A stretch of 25,398 nt of DNA from NCBI GenBank assembly GCA_031422195.1, contig JANOPZ010000067.1, positions 1 to 25,398 of the forward strand, read 5' to 3'. Every line of letters begins with the position of its first letter. The stretch's first letter is position 1. This document shows, piece by piece, positions 6,234-15,097 of the stretch. The stretch comes from JALOTE01 sp031422195 (GTDB lineage Bacteria; Pseudomonadota; Alphaproteobacteria; Rhizobiales; Rhizobiaceae). A model generated the notes under the pieces. The model was given only the letters and a program-made list of their open reading frames with translations, did no database searches and was not told where the DNA came from. The translations under genes and the position numbers were made by a program.

Positions 6234-8035
6234 TTTTGGCTTCCATTTTCTTCTGCCAAGGCTCCGGTCGCATTTAGCCTTGCATACGCACCATTCTTGC
6301 GCTTCGATAATGCTGCATGGTTGCCACTTTCCACAATCCTGCCGTCTTCTAAAACCAAAATTAAGTCCGCATTTTTAATCGTAGAGAGCCTGTGAGCAAT
6401 AACAATTGTCGTCTTATTCTTCATCAGGCCTTCCAGGGCAATTTGTACTTTCCGCTCGGATTCTGTGTCGAGCGCGGAGGTTGCTTCATCCAGCAGTAGA
6501 ATGGGCGCATTGCGCACAATTGCCCGCGCGATAGAAAGGCGCTGGCGTTGGCCGCCGGAAACGGTCGAGCCGTTTTCGCCCAAAGGTGTGTCATAACCTT
6601 GCGGCATCGCACAGATAAACTCATGAGCTTCAGCAGAACGCGCAGCCTCTTCAATTTCATCATTCGTTGCGTCAGGGCGACCATAGCGGATATTGTCGCG
6701 CACACTGCCTTCGAACAAATACGGTTGCTGTGACACATAGGCGATGGAACGGCGCAGCGACTTGCGGTTAAGGCTTGCCACGTCTTGTCCGTCAATGAGA
6801 ATCTGTCCAATTTGCGGCTTATAAAATCCCAGCACCAATGCCACGATTGTACTTTTGCCGGCCCCTGACGGGCCAACCAAGGCCAATGTCTTGCCGCCTG
6901 CAGCGTTAAAGCTCAGGGCGTTTAACACCGGGTCTTCGGCTTGATAGCCAAAGGTGACATTTTCAAAACGAATTTCACTGTTTGTCGGCTTAAACAGAGT
7001 GTCGCCTTCATTTTCAGCTTGGCTGGCGGGCATGTCTAATATCTCGTAGACCATCCGGGCGTTTACCATCGCCTTTTCAAGATTGACCTGAAGCCGCGCC
7101 AAGCGCCGTGCTGGATCATAGGCCAGCAATAATGCGGTAATGAACGAAAAAGTAGCACCCGGCGATAAGCCCATATTCAACGTGCGATAGCCACCATAAG
7201 CAATAACGCCGGACACAGCAAAACCAGCCATAATTTCGGCAACCGGGCTTGTGCGTTCAGAAACAGCAGCAATTTTATTGGCGCGGTTTTCGGCGTTCAA
7301 AACCAAATCATTCAATTTGCTCTCGAGCTGCTGCTCCATCGTGAACGCTTTGACGATGGTCATTCCTTGAACTGTTTCTTGAATTGCTCCGAACAAACGC
7401 GCGTTTACTTCAACGGCTTGTCTCGAAAGAGTTCTAATCCGGCGCATAACATAAGCAACCGCGATCAAGAGTGGTGGCCCGATCAAGAACGCTGAAAGCG
7501 ATAAAAATGGATCTTGAATAACCATTACAGTGACCAGTGCCACCAAAGTAACGATATCGCGGGCAAAAGCGCTAACGGTAACACTCATGACATCGCGAAT
7601 GCCTGCAATGTTCTCAGCAATGCGTGCTGTTAACTGGGCTGATCGGTTGGTGCCATAAAAATCAAATCCAAGGGTCATCAATTTCGAAAAAATGCGTCTT
7701 TGGTAGCGCGCTACGAGCGCATTGCCAATTTGCGCCATTAAAACGGCTTGGACATAGCTGGCGATCCCGCGAATAATAAACGCAGCCAAAATGGCGAGGC
7801 TAATGGTGGCTACAAAGTCAGTGCGCTTGAGATAATAAATTTCATCAACCACATCACGCATAATCCACGCAACAAAAGCCGTGGTCGCCGACATTGCGAG
7901 CAAACAAATGATGATAAATGCATATTTTGTTTTGAATTGGGCGCTATTTTCCCTGAAAATGCGCGCAATCATAGCGCGCGTGCCCGGAAACACGGAAACC
8001 GTTTCGGAGGCTGAATCCGTTGCCGTCACGCTCAA
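6230..8035 (-). CDS. ABC exporter, fused permease-ATPase (MsbA-like)
   Basis: Half-transporter of 601 residues that should act as a homodimer in the inner membrane. The N-terminal membrane domain with about six segments (first about 38-58) spans residues 35-330. The nucleotide-binding domain has Walker A GPSGAGKS (388-395), Q-loop SQQPY (435-439), signature VSGGQ (493-497), Walker B ILLLDEATS and switch His548 in IAHRLS. It resembles lipid/lipid A exporters (MsbA) and general multidrug half-transporters; the substrate cannot be fixed from sequence, so no symbol is given. The start used is a TTG at 8035 overlapping the glk TGA (TTGA); an ATG at 7972 (residue 22) is the alternative and would keep the whole membrane domain. 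Confidence 0.9.
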   Translation of the reverse strand: MSVTATDSASETVSVFPGTRAMIARIFRENSAQFKTKYAFIIICLLAMSATTAFVAWIMRDVVDEIYYLKRTDFVATISLAILAAFIIRGIASYVQAVLMAQIGNALVARYQRRIFSKLMTLGFDFYGTNRSAQLTARIAENIAGIRDVMSVTVSAFARDIVTLVALVTVMVIQDPFLSLSAFLIGPPLLIAVAYVMRRIRTLSRQAVEVNARLFGAIQETVQGMTIVKAFTMEQQLESKLNDLVLNAENRANKIAAVSERTSPVAEIMAGFAVSGVIAYGGYRTLNMGLSPGATFSFITALLLAYDPARRLARLQVNLEKAMVNARMVYEILDMPASQAENEGDTLFKPTNSEIRFENVTFGYQAEDPVLNALSFNAAGGKTLALVGPSGAGKSTIVALVLGFYKPQIGQILIDGQDVASLNRKSLRRSIAYVSQQPYLFEGSVRDNIRYGRPDATNDEIEEAARSAEAHEFICAMPQGYDTPLGENGSTVSGGQRQRLSIARAIVRNAPILLLDEATSALDTESERKVQIALEGLMKNKTTIVIAHRLSTIKNADLILVLEDGRIVESGNHAALSKRKNGAYARLNATGALAEENGSQK

Positions 8036-9054
8036 CTGCGCCAGCGCCGGTTTTCAATTGCAACACCGAAACGGGCAGGTGTTCTTGCAAATGCAGCCAA
8101 GCCCACCAAAGCAGCGGTCGGATGGGTCACCACATAAATCGGCATTGATGCCATCAGGTCTTGGTGGGGTGCTTTGTCATTAAATGCCGCCCTGAATGCG
8201 GGGCGTTGCAAAGCTGGCAAAATGCGCTGAGAAATGCCGCCAGCCAAATAAACACCGCCCCGCGCCATAAATACCAACGCCATGTCACCGGCCACGCGGC
8301 CCAAAAACACAGCAAAAAGCTCAACGGCTTCCGCCGCATCAGCATCAGAACCATCAAGACCCGCAATTGAAATTTCTGCCGGCTGGGTAAACCTTGGATC
8401 GCTTCCTTTAACTGCAACAATGGCGCGGTAAATATTGACCAACCCACGCCCGCACAAAAGCTGTTCAGCGGAAATGCGCCCGTCAATGGCGTCTAAATGT
8501 GGAAAAATGACACGCTCTCGGTCGCTACGCGGCCCAACATCAATATGGCCACCTTCACCCGGCACAGGGATCCAAGCGTGCCTTGCGTGAACCAAACCCG
8601 CCACACCCAAACCTGTACCGGGCCCTAACACCACGCGGCTGCCGTAACGTTCCTTTTCGCCATTGCCAATCTCAATAAGACTGTCTTGGTCGAGCGCAAC
8701 AACGGCCAAGGCCTGAGCCTCAAAATCATTGATGACAATCACATCTTCCAGCCCCAGGCCCGCAATCATGGCGCGCGGTTTAACAACCCAAGGGCAATTG
8801 GTCAGGGCAATTTCATCACCATCCACCGGCCCCGCAATCGCAAGCACTGCGGTACGCGGTTGGAGCGACGTCTTATCCAATACGGCCGCCTGAATGGCAT
8901 CATCGATTGTGGCAAAATCACTGGTTTGCACAATATCGAACATTTTTGGCTCAGCATGGGGATCAACCAGCACAGCAAACCGCGCATTGGTGCCGCCAAT
9001 ATCACCAACCAGAATAGGAAATTTCAAAATGTCGTCAGCTTCAGTCATTGACAT
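8032..9054 (-). CDS. glk: Glucokinase
   Basis: ATP-dependent phosphorylation of glucose to glucose-6-phosphate. It is the bacterial Glk type, not ROK: phosphate-binding VGDIGGTNARF near the N-terminus, catalytic Asp in IVINDFEAQA (about residue 110), GPGTGLGVAGLV, the substrate-site PGEGGHIDVGPR, ERVIFPHL, and VYLAGGISQRI. The start is uncertain: ATG at 9054 is chosen, with GGA about 10 bases upstream; ATG at 9048 and TTG at 9069 are in frame. Length is about 340 residues, slightly longer than E. coli Glk (321). Its stop overlaps the exporter start by four bases; mepA lies about 100 bp upstream on the same strand. Confidence 0.94.
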   Translation of the reverse strand: MSMTEADDILKFPILVGDIGGTNARFAVLVDPHAEPKMFDIVQTSDFATIDDAIQAAVLDKTSLQPRTAVLAIAGPVDGDEIALTNCPWVVKPRAMIAGLGLEDVIVINDFEAQALAVVALDQDSLIEIGNGEKERYGSRVVLGPGTGLGVAGLVHARHAWIPVPGEGGHIDVGPRSDRERVIFPHLDAIDGRISAEQLLCGRGLVNIYRAIVAVKGSDPRFTQPAEISIAGLDGSDADAAEAVELFAVFLGRVAGDMALVFMARGGVYLAGGISQRILPALQRPAFRAAFNDKAPHQDLMASMPIYVVTHPTAALVGLAAFARTPARFGVAIENRRWRS

Positions 9055-9158
9055 GGGCAGAAGTTCCAAAAGGCTCTGGGCAGGTGATTAAAATCTGCCT
9101 TACAGTATTTTTGTATTCCGCAAAATGATCAAATGACCAAATAACACACTCAGGGCGG

Positions 9159-10121
9159 TTAATTCTCCGGCATTGCCTCAGGCACCGCCGGGGCACCATC
9201 ATTGGACACCGGACCAGTTGTTTTGGCCGGTGTTGCGCCGCCCTCAAGCACAGCGCGGCAAGCCGCCGGCAGGCTGGCCATTGTCATGATGTCACGCGCC
9301 GGTGGATTTGGCTTGGTTCCCGCTGGCGCCTTTTTCCAAGGCTCATCGCTAAACCACCAGGCCAAATCCTTGCCGCATCCATCACCTGAAGCTGTTTTTT
9401 CCTGGCCTTTGCAGCCGGGCGACCCTTTGGGGCAGGCAAGCCTGACATGGAAATGGTAATGATGCCCCCAATAGGGGCGAACTTTGCTTAGCCAACTTCT
9501 ATCACCGGTAACCGTGTCACATAGTTTTTTCTTGATGCCCGGATGCACCAACACCCGCTCGATTTGCGGGTATTCTGCCGCTGCATTGATTAAATTGGTA
9601 TGGGCCTTTGTCCAAATCTTATCATCGACATAAAGCGAATTTCCGTTGTCTTTTAAGACCGAGACCGCGGACATGTTTTCGCGCTGTTCTGCGTTCAGCT
9701 TTCTGTCCGGCATTTTCGTGAGCCAAATATCCGCATCAAGCCCGATCTGGTGCGAGGCATGACCTGACAGCATAGGCCCTCCGCGAGGCTGCGAAATATC
9801 GCCAAGCAAAAGACCCGGCCAACCGCCAGCAACCGCCTTCACCGATAAATCTTCAAGCAGCGCAATCATTTGCGGGTGGCCCCACATACGGTTGCGCGAT
9901 AGCCGCATCACTTGCCACGTTGGTCCGTCGGTGGCGATTGCAACACCGCCCGCAAAACACCCTTTTGAATAAAAGCCAAAGGATGAAGCCAGCCCCGCTG
10001 AGCCGGTTTTTTGTGCGCCAAAAAGATCTTTGGCCAAGGGCTCTGCGCTGTGTGCATGCCCTGATAGGCCAAGAGTAACAACCATGGCAAAAAGCCGGGA
10101 AACACTTTTGAACCTGATCAT
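9159..10121 (-). CDS. mepA: Penicillin-insensitive murein endopeptidase
   Basis: Periplasmic zinc metallopeptidase (M74/LAS type) that cuts peptide cross-links in peptidoglycan. A signal peptide covers about residues 1-26 (FAMVVTLGLSGHAHSA). Metal-site motifs are SGHASHQIGLDADIW (His121, His124, Asp131) and WGHHYHFHVRLAC (His221-His225 region); paired cysteines in the C-terminal half fit the disulfide-rich family. Length 320 versus 274 in E. coli; the extra is a Pro/Ala-rich C-terminal tail (about 265-320). It heads the minus-strand run to gpmA and is divergent from comM, with which it shares a 206-bp promoter region containing a LexA-type box. Confidence 0.95.
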   Translation of the reverse strand: MIRFKSVSRLFAMVVTLGLSGHAHSAEPLAKDLFGAQKTGSAGLASSFGFYSKGCFAGGVAIATDGPTWQVMRLSRNRMWGHPQMIALLEDLSVKAVAGGWPGLLLGDISQPRGGPMLSGHASHQIGLDADIWLTKMPDRKLNAEQRENMSAVSVLKDNGNSLYVDDKIWTKAHTNLINAAAEYPQIERVLVHPGIKKKLCDTVTGDRSWLSKVRPYWGHHYHFHVRLACPKGSPGCKGQEKTASGDGCGKDLAWWFSDEPWKKAPAGTKPNPPARDIMTMASLPAACRAVLEGGATPAKTTGPVSNDGAPAVPEAMPEN

Positions 10122-10224
10122 TTTCCCAAACCTTTCATGCGTTGCCGATCATCTGGCACAGAATCATTGAGCTAGTTTACCGTGAACATGCCCAAAACGT
10201 GAAGCGGGCAAAATACTGAGGTTT

Positions 10225-10239
10225 GTTCTTATATTGTTC
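10225..10239. promoter_or_regulatory. LexA (SOS) box, GTTC-N7-GTTC
   Basis: GTTC at 10225-10228 and GTTC at 10236-10239 separated by exactly seven A/T bases. This direct repeat is the known alphaproteobacterial LexA motif. It lies 89 bp before comM, a gene known in the alphaproteobacterial SOS regulon, and 104 bp before mepA on the other strand. Confidence 0.82.
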
Positions 10240-10327
10240 TTGCTTGCGTCACAACTTTATGTTTGATGAGCGCTACTGCGCGCCGGCTCTTAAGCCACAA
10301 CCATGGTTGTTTCATGGGAGGTAGTCT

Positions 10328-11860
10328 ATGGTTACGCGTGTCAGTACTGTGTCATTTCAAGGCGTTGAAGCCTTTCCGGTCGATGTTCAGGTGATGATTT
10401 CACCTGGCAAAGTTATCACGTCGATCGTTGGGCTTCCAGATAAGGCTGTGGCCGAAAGCCGGGAACGTGTGCACGCAGCGCTTCACGCTTCGGGCCTCTC
10501 CATGCCCGCAAAAAAAGTCACTATTAATCTTGCGCCTGCTGACTTGCCCAAAGAAGGCAGCCATTTTGATTTGCCCATTGCGCTTGGCATGATGGCTGCA
10601 ATTGGCGCCATTCCGGCAGATGCGCTCGATGGCTTTGTTGTGCTCGGCGAGCTTGGTCTTGATGGCACGATTGCTGCGGTTGCTGGTGTTTTGCCCGCTG
10701 CCATTGCGGCCAATGCACAAGGCAAAAGTTTGATTTGCCCGGCTTCATGCGGGCCTGAAGCCGCTTGGGCCGGTGAAGACATTGATATTCTAGCGCCATC
10801 AAGCCTAATCGCACTTGCCAATCACTTTCGCGGAACACAGGTTTTATCACGGCCAGTTCCTGCAATTCAAAAACCTTCCGGACCATTTGTTGATTTGACA
10901 GATATTCGCGGGCAAGAGACCGCAAAACGTGCCCTCGAAATAGCAGCGGCGGGTGGCCATAACATGTTGCTGGTTGGCCCTCCCGGGTCTGGAAAATCAA
11001 TGCTCGCGGAGCGGCTCGCAACAATTTTGCCGCCATTGCAACCTTCTGAATTGCTGGAGGTTTCGATGATTGCCTCGATTGCTGGCCATTTGGCGGGCGG
11101 TAAACTGTCGGATCGGCGGCCCTTACGGGCGCCACATCATTCAGCCTCCATGGCGGCAATGGTCGGTGGCGGGCTCAAAGCCAGGCCCGGTGAAATGTCA
11201 CTTGCACACAGAGGCGTCCTATTTTTGGATGAGTTTCCAGAATTTTCGCCGCAAGTTCTTGATAGTTTGCGCCAACCTTTGGAAACGGGAGAATGCGTGA
11301 TCGCCCGCGTCAATCACCGCGTGTCTTATCCGGCGCGTTTTCAATTGATTGCGGCGATGAACCCTTGCCGATGCGGCATGGCGGGTGAAGCAGGTCATTC
11401 TTGTGTCCGTGGGTTTCGCTGCGCGGCTGATTATCAAGGCCGTATCTCAGGCCCTTTGATGGACAGAATTGATCTTAAAATGGAAGTGCCTGCCGTGAGA
11501 ACCGCTGATTTAATGCGCCCCGCTGATGGTGAAAAAAGCGCAACCGTTGCCGCCCGCGTCGCGGCGGCCCGCGAGATACAACGCCTACGATTTGCCGCAT
11601 TTGGTTCACGCGGTGTTCTCACCAATGCAGCATGCCCAGCTGCTCAAATTGAAGATGTTGCCAAAGCCGATGGTTCTGCGATGGCATTGATAGGGCAGGC
11701 CTCAGAAAAATTAGGGCTTTCGGCGCGCGGATTTCATCGTGTTTTGAAAGTGGCGCGTACGCTTGCCGATCTGGATGGACGCGATGCTGTCGCTCGCATA
11801 CATATCGCAGAAGCTCTCTCAATGCGCACTGCGCTCAAACCAGCCTCAAAAGCGGCATGA
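10328..11860 (+). CDS. comM: ComM/YifB-family AAA+ ATPase (Mg-chelatase-like)
   Basis: 510 residues. ComM is known as a hexameric helicase that promotes branch migration during natural transformation; the family is also called YifB. Residues 1-170 form the Lon-protease-like fold domain (VSTVSFQGVEAFPVDVQV, GLPDKAVAESRERVHAAL, NLAPADLPKEGSHFDLPIALG). The AAA+ core has Walker A GPPGSGKS (217-224), RAPHHSAS (267-274), Walker B VLFLDEFPEF (297-306) and the Cys motif NPCRCG (345-350). The C-terminal Mg_chelatase_C region ends near SMRTALKP. ATG at 10328 follows a strong GGGAGGT (10316-10322). A LexA-type box upstream predicts SOS control. It converges with the proteinase gene. Confidence 0.96.
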   Translation: MVTRVSTVSFQGVEAFPVDVQVMISPGKVITSIVGLPDKAVAESRERVHAALHASGLSMPAKKVTINLAPADLPKEGSHFDLPIALGMMAAIGAIPADALDGFVVLGELGLDGTIAAVAGVLPAAIAANAQGKSLICPASCGPEAAWAGEDIDILAPSSLIALANHFRGTQVLSRPVPAIQKPSGPFVDLTDIRGQETAKRALEIAAAGGHNMLLVGPPGSGKSMLAERLATILPPLQPSELLEVSMIASIAGHLAGGKLSDRRPLRAPHHSASMAAMVGGGLKARPGEMSLAHRGVLFLDEFPEFSPQVLDSLRQPLETGECVIARVNHRVSYPARFQLIAAMNPCRCGMAGEAGHSCVRGFRCAADYQGRISGPLMDRIDLKMEVPAVRTADLMRPADGEKSATVAARVAAAREIQRLRFAAFGSRGVLTNAACPAAQIEDVAKADGSAMALIGQASEKLGLSARGFHRVLKVARTLADLDGRDAVARIHIAEALSMRTALKPASKAA

Positions 11861-11876
11861 GCCAGAGTTTAGCGCT

Positions 11877-11935
11877 GCAAGATGACGTGTTACTAACGCA
11901 GCAAGCTGGCGTGTTACTAACGCAGCGAGCTGACG
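11877..11935. repeat. 24-bp tandem repeat at the comM/proteinase junction
   Basis: Units 11877-11900 and 11901-11924, plus a partial third 11925-11935, share GCAAG(A/C)TG(A/G)CGTGTTACTAACGCA. The stop codon and last residues of the proteinase lie in the final unit; earlier units are just 3' of its stop. Each unit can pair GCTG-CGT with ACGCAGC across GTTACTA, so it may fold as 3' hairpins, but no T-run follows. Confidence 0.85.
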
Positions 11936-12513
11936 AGAATATTCTTAGACCCGGTGATGTTTACCCAGCGGCCCGGCAAAGTCGGTGCCTGACGCTTTAG
12001 GAACGTATAGCCTGTCCGGTTCCAATTGCGGACCCGGTCCGTCAAATTGTCGAGAATGTAATCACCCTTGTCAGTACGGATCGTCAAAACAGCATGGCCC
12101 TCACCATCAGCTTTGCGCACGACAGTTATGAGAGCATTTGATGGAGACACACCTTTTTCAATTAAAAAGCGACGCTTCAACAAAACATAGTCCTCACAAT
12201 CGCCAAGGTTTGTCGGGTAGGCCCACATCTCGTCACGGCCGTAAATGTCATAATCGTTCATTGGCTTGATGATATCGTTCACGTAGGAGTTGATGCGGTT
12301 GATCACGCCCCAAGCCTGCGCGTTCAAGACTACCGGCTCTGTCAACACAACCTGAATTGAGCACTCGTCTGGATTGGCTTTACAAAATTCATAATGACCA
12401 ATGGGCTGCGATGTGAAATCGCCGGTTTCCATTGTGTTACCAGCAAATGCCGTATTTGGCGCCAATAACGCCAGCAGCGTTGATGCAAACCATTTTGTAC
12501 TTTTTACAGGCAT
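11917..12513 (-). CDS. Bacterial transglutaminase-like cysteine proteinase (BTLCP), secreted
   Basis: Family DUF920/Peptidase C93, common in alphaproteobacteria; related LapG-type enzymes are periplasmic proteases, but this protein's target is unknown. The papain-like triad is visible: Cys106 in LGDCEDYVLLKR, His140 in GEGHAVLTIRTD and Asp155 in YILDNLTD. The start chosen is ATG at 12513, which gives a clean signal peptide (WFASTLLALLAPNTAFA, cleavage near residue 24) and 198 residues; a TTG at 12576 would add 21 residues without one. The WVNITG ending and length are normal for the family. It stands alone between comM (convergent) and phaZ (same strand, 220 bp downstream-facing gap). The 3' end carries the 24-bp repeat. 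Confidence 0.9.
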   Translation of the reverse strand: MPVKSTKWFASTLLALLAPNTAFAGNTMETGDFTSQPIGHYEFCKANPDECSIQVVLTEPVVLNAQAWGVINRINSYVNDIIKPMNDYDIYGRDEMWAYPTNLGDCEDYVLLKRRFLIEKGVSPSNALITVVRKADGEGHAVLTIRTDKGDYILDNLTDRVRNWNRTGYTFLKRQAPTLPGRWVNITGSKNILVSSLR

Positions 12514-12732
12514 CAACTCACACCAGCCCCAGACCTTAACAAAACGTAAACAACGATTTGTCGGGCTAAGAGTCAATGACGTTAAGGCTTTGTTAACGAA
12601 CTGCGCGCCAACATGGTTACCAAAAGATTAATAAAATTTTAACCTTTTCGATGGCGGGCTGAAAACAGGCAACGTCTGCTGCCCATTTCTTTATATGGTG
12701 ATCAATTTCTGTATAGACTTGATCGACGATCA

Positions 12733-13974
12733 CTAAACGGTGGCTGCACCATTGTGTTTTTTCACAAAGGCCACAATGCGGGGAGCAATCTCAGCGCGGA
12801 ACCGCGAGCCGTTGAACACACCATAGTGCCCGACGTGAGGTTGAACATAGTGCTGGCGCATCTCGCCCGGGAGTGATGTGCACAAGGTTTGCGCAGCTTC
12901 AGTCTGGCCGACGCCCGATATATCGTCGTTTTCCCCTTCAACCGTCAACAAAGCGGTTTTACGGATGAGTGACGGATCAACTTTTTCAGCGCGGTGCATC
13001 ATCAAGCCCTTTGGCAAGGCCTGCTTGATGAAAACCGTGTCCACAGTTTGCAGATAAAATTCTGCGGATAGATCCATCACCGCCATATACTCATCGTAGA
13101 AATCGCGATGTTTTTCGGCAGAATCACCATCGCCTGCTACAAGATGCTGGAAAAACTCATTATGCGCCGTAACATGGCGATCAAGATTCATTGTCATAAA
13201 GCCCGACAATTGCATAAAGCCCGGATAGACGGCGCGGGTAAAACCGGGGTTTGGCCAAGGCACGCTCATAATAACTTTGGTCCGAAACCAATCAAGGGTT
13301 TTGCCCTCGGCCAGCCTGTTCACGGCAGTTGGGTTTTTGCGGGTGTCAATGGGTCCGCCCATCAAAGTCATGGAAGCAGGCTGAAGCGGATCATCGGCAG
13401 CTGCCATCACCGCAACGGCTGCAAGCACCGGCACCGAAGGCTGGCAAACGGCAATCACATGGGTGTTTGGCCCAAGCGCATGGATCATGTCTTTGACATA
13501 GTCGATATAATCATCGAGATCGAATGACCCGGCTGTTACCGGCACATTTCGGGCATCCACCCAATCGGTGATATATACTTCGCCATGAGGCAACATGGCT
13601 TCCACGGTACCGCGCAGCAAGGTTGCAAAATGGCCCGACATGGGAGCGACAATTAAAATCGTCGGATATTGGACACTGCTTTTAGGCAACGCCCGTTCAA
13701 AATGAATAAGGTTGCAAAACGGGCGCGACCACACAAATTTTTCAATGACCGGCACAATCTTATCGTCGATTATTGTTTCAGTAAGACCAAAGGATGGTTT
13801 GGTATAACGCCGGGTTGAGCGCTCAAACACCTCACACGCCGCCGCAATTGAGCGACCAAAGGGCGTTGCAGAAAACGGGTTCAGCGGGTGTGAATAAATA
13901 GTTTTTGTGGCCTCGGCCATTGCGCGCATGGGTGTGGTAGCTGTGCGGTTCAGTTCGTAAAACGAATAATACAA
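12733..13974 (-). CDS. phaZ: Intracellular polyhydroxyalkanoate depolymerase
   Basis: Mobilises stored polyhydroxybutyrate granules in the cytoplasm. 413 residues, no signal peptide, alpha/beta-hydrolase core followed by the PHB_depo_C domain. The nucleophile is Cys177 in HVIAVCQPS, matching the Cys (not Ser) nucleophile known for the Ralstonia-type intracellular enzyme; likely partners are Asp350 in VEGENDDISG and His383 in VGHYGVFNG. The start is a TTG at 13974: the N-terminus MYYSFYELN matches the family and AGAGG lies 8 bases upstream. An inverted repeat GCTGTC/GACAGC (13996-14001, 14008-14013) sits just before the gene. It lies 130 bp after the DUF1330 gene and could be read from it or from its own promoter. 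Confidence 0.95.
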   Translation of the reverse strand: MYYSFYELNRTATTPMRAMAEATKTIYSHPLNPFSATPFGRSIAAACEVFERSTRRYTKPSFGLTETIIDDKIVPVIEKFVWSRPFCNLIHFERALPKSSVQYPTILIVAPMSGHFATLLRGTVEAMLPHGEVYITDWVDARNVPVTAGSFDLDDYIDYVKDMIHALGPNTHVIAVCQPSVPVLAAVAVMAAADDPLQPASMTLMGGPIDTRKNPTAVNRLAEGKTLDWFRTKVIMSVPWPNPGFTRAVYPGFMQLSGFMTMNLDRHVTAHNEFFQHLVAGDGDSAEKHRDFYDEYMAVMDLSAEFYLQTVDTVFIKQALPKGLMMHRAEKVDPSLIRKTALLTVEGENDDISGVGQTEAAQTLCTSLPGEMRQHYVQPHVGHYGVFNGSRFRAEIAPRIVAFVKKHNGAATV

Positions 13975-14104
13975 GGGCAGTGCCTCTTTGGATGTGCTGT
14001 CAAATGCGACAGCTGATATTAACGCCTAACACGATTTTTCATCACATTAAATCATCATTGTGCAGCGCACAACAAATTGGTGAACACAATGGGTTTAGAT
14101 ATTT

Positions 14105-14398
14105 TTACGCTTCAAAACCTTCGATTATGATAACTTCGCCATCAGCAATTTCTTGGCGTATGGCGCACGCAGCAGTATATTCTGGCGAATTATAACAATC
14201 GATCGCATCTTGGTATGTCGGGAACTCAATCACTACGTGGCGTGGGCGCGCTTCGCCTTCAACAGCCAAAAACTGGCCGCCACGCACCGGGAACCGCGCT
14301 CCATAACGCTGATAGGCCGGAGTGGCTGTTTTTATATAGTCTGGGTAGCGATCTGGCTGATGAACGGTAATATGCGCAATCCAATATCCTTTAGGCAT
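14105..14398 (-). CDS. DUF1330 family protein
   Basis: A 97-residue protein of the ferredoxin-like dimeric alpha/beta-barrel family DUF1330. The family pattern is visible from MPKGYWIAHITVHQPDRYPDY through GGQF to RHVVIEFPTYQDAIDCYNSPEY and the C-terminal EVIIIEGFE. Function is unknown; small barrel proteins of this type bind small ligands. ATG at 14398 follows GGAG at good spacing, 15 bp after the pyrF stop, so it is the last tightly linked gene of the pmtA-reductase-pyrF run. Confidence 0.92.
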   Translation of the reverse strand: MPKGYWIAHITVHQPDRYPDYIKTATPAYQRYGARFPVRGGQFLAVEGEARPRHVVIEFPTYQDAIDCYNSPEYTAACAIRQEIADGEVIIIEGFEA

Positions 14399-14413
14399 GT
14401 GTATCTCCGAAAA

Positions 14414-15097
14414 CTATGTCAAAATCTCTTCTAAAATCGCGAGAGCTGCACTGCGCGGATCGGCGGCTGCAGTGACCGGCCTGCCAACAACCAAATGGCT
14501 CGCGCCTGATCTAAGCGAATCGCGCGGGGTTGCAATACGTTTTTGATCGCCTTGGTCTGTTCCCGCCGGGCGAATACCGGGCGTTACAACCGCCATATCC
14601 GGGCCAACAATTGCGCGCACTGCTTTGGCCTCTTGCGGCGAACACACCACACCGCCCATGCCAGCTTCGCGGGCCTGCAACGCGCGGTGCAAAACCAAAT
14701 CGCGCGGGGTGCCGCTATATCCGGCTTCAACCAAATCAGCTTCATCCATGGATGTTAAAACGGTTACGCCAAGCAAAATCAGGCTTGAGCCTGCCTTAGC
14801 CTTCACCGCTGCGCGCATAGCTTTGGGGTAAGCGTGAATGGTCAGCATTTGCACGCCAAGGCGGGCAATCGCGGCAACGCCTTTTTCAACCGTATTATCA
14901 ATGTCGAGCAATTTCATATCAAGGAAAACTTGTTTGTCTTCCAAAGTCAGCTGGCGCGCCAATTCCAGCCCGCCGTTAAATGCCAATTGATGGCCAATTT
15001 TGTAAAATGAAACCGCAGTGCCAAGCGCATCGATCACGCTGCGGGCTTCACCCACGCCATCAACATCCAATGCGACAATTAACCTGTGATCAGCCAT
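14414..15097 (-). CDS. pyrF: Orotidine-5'-phosphate decarboxylase
   Basis: Last step of UMP synthesis. The charged catalytic network is complete: Asp11 (ALDVDG), Lys33 (FYKIG) and Asp60-Lys62-Asp65 in FLDMKLLDIDNTV. The phosphate-site ends VTPGIRPAGTDQGDQKR and HLVVGRPVT are also present. Length 227. The ATG at 15097 is chosen because GGAAGG precedes it at good distance; a TTG at 15157 would add 20 residues of unlike sequence. The start overlaps the FMN-reductase stop by eight bases, so the two are probably coupled. Confidence 0.96.
   Translation of the reverse strand: MADHRLIVALDVDGVGEARSVIDALGTAVSFYKIGHQLAFNGGLELARQLTLEDKQVFLDMKLLDIDNTVEKGVAAIARLGVQMLTIHAYPKAMRAAVKAKAGSSLILLGVTVLTSMDEADLVEAGYSGTPRDLVLHRALQAREAGMGGVVCSPQEAKAVRAIVGPDMAVVTPGIRPAGTDQGDQKRIATPRDSLRSGASHLVVGRPVTAAADPRSAALAILEEILT

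Noticed and set aside
10524..11159. 211-codon minus-strand frame inside comM
   Set aside because: It lies wholly under a complete, well-conserved comM; composition (Gln/Pro/Arg-rich) is typical of a shadow frame.
12698..12733. GTGATC/GATCAC inverted repeat at the end of phaZ
   Set aside because: Six-base arms, 24-base loop and no T-run make it a weak terminator candidate; GATC-rich sequence there may be chance.
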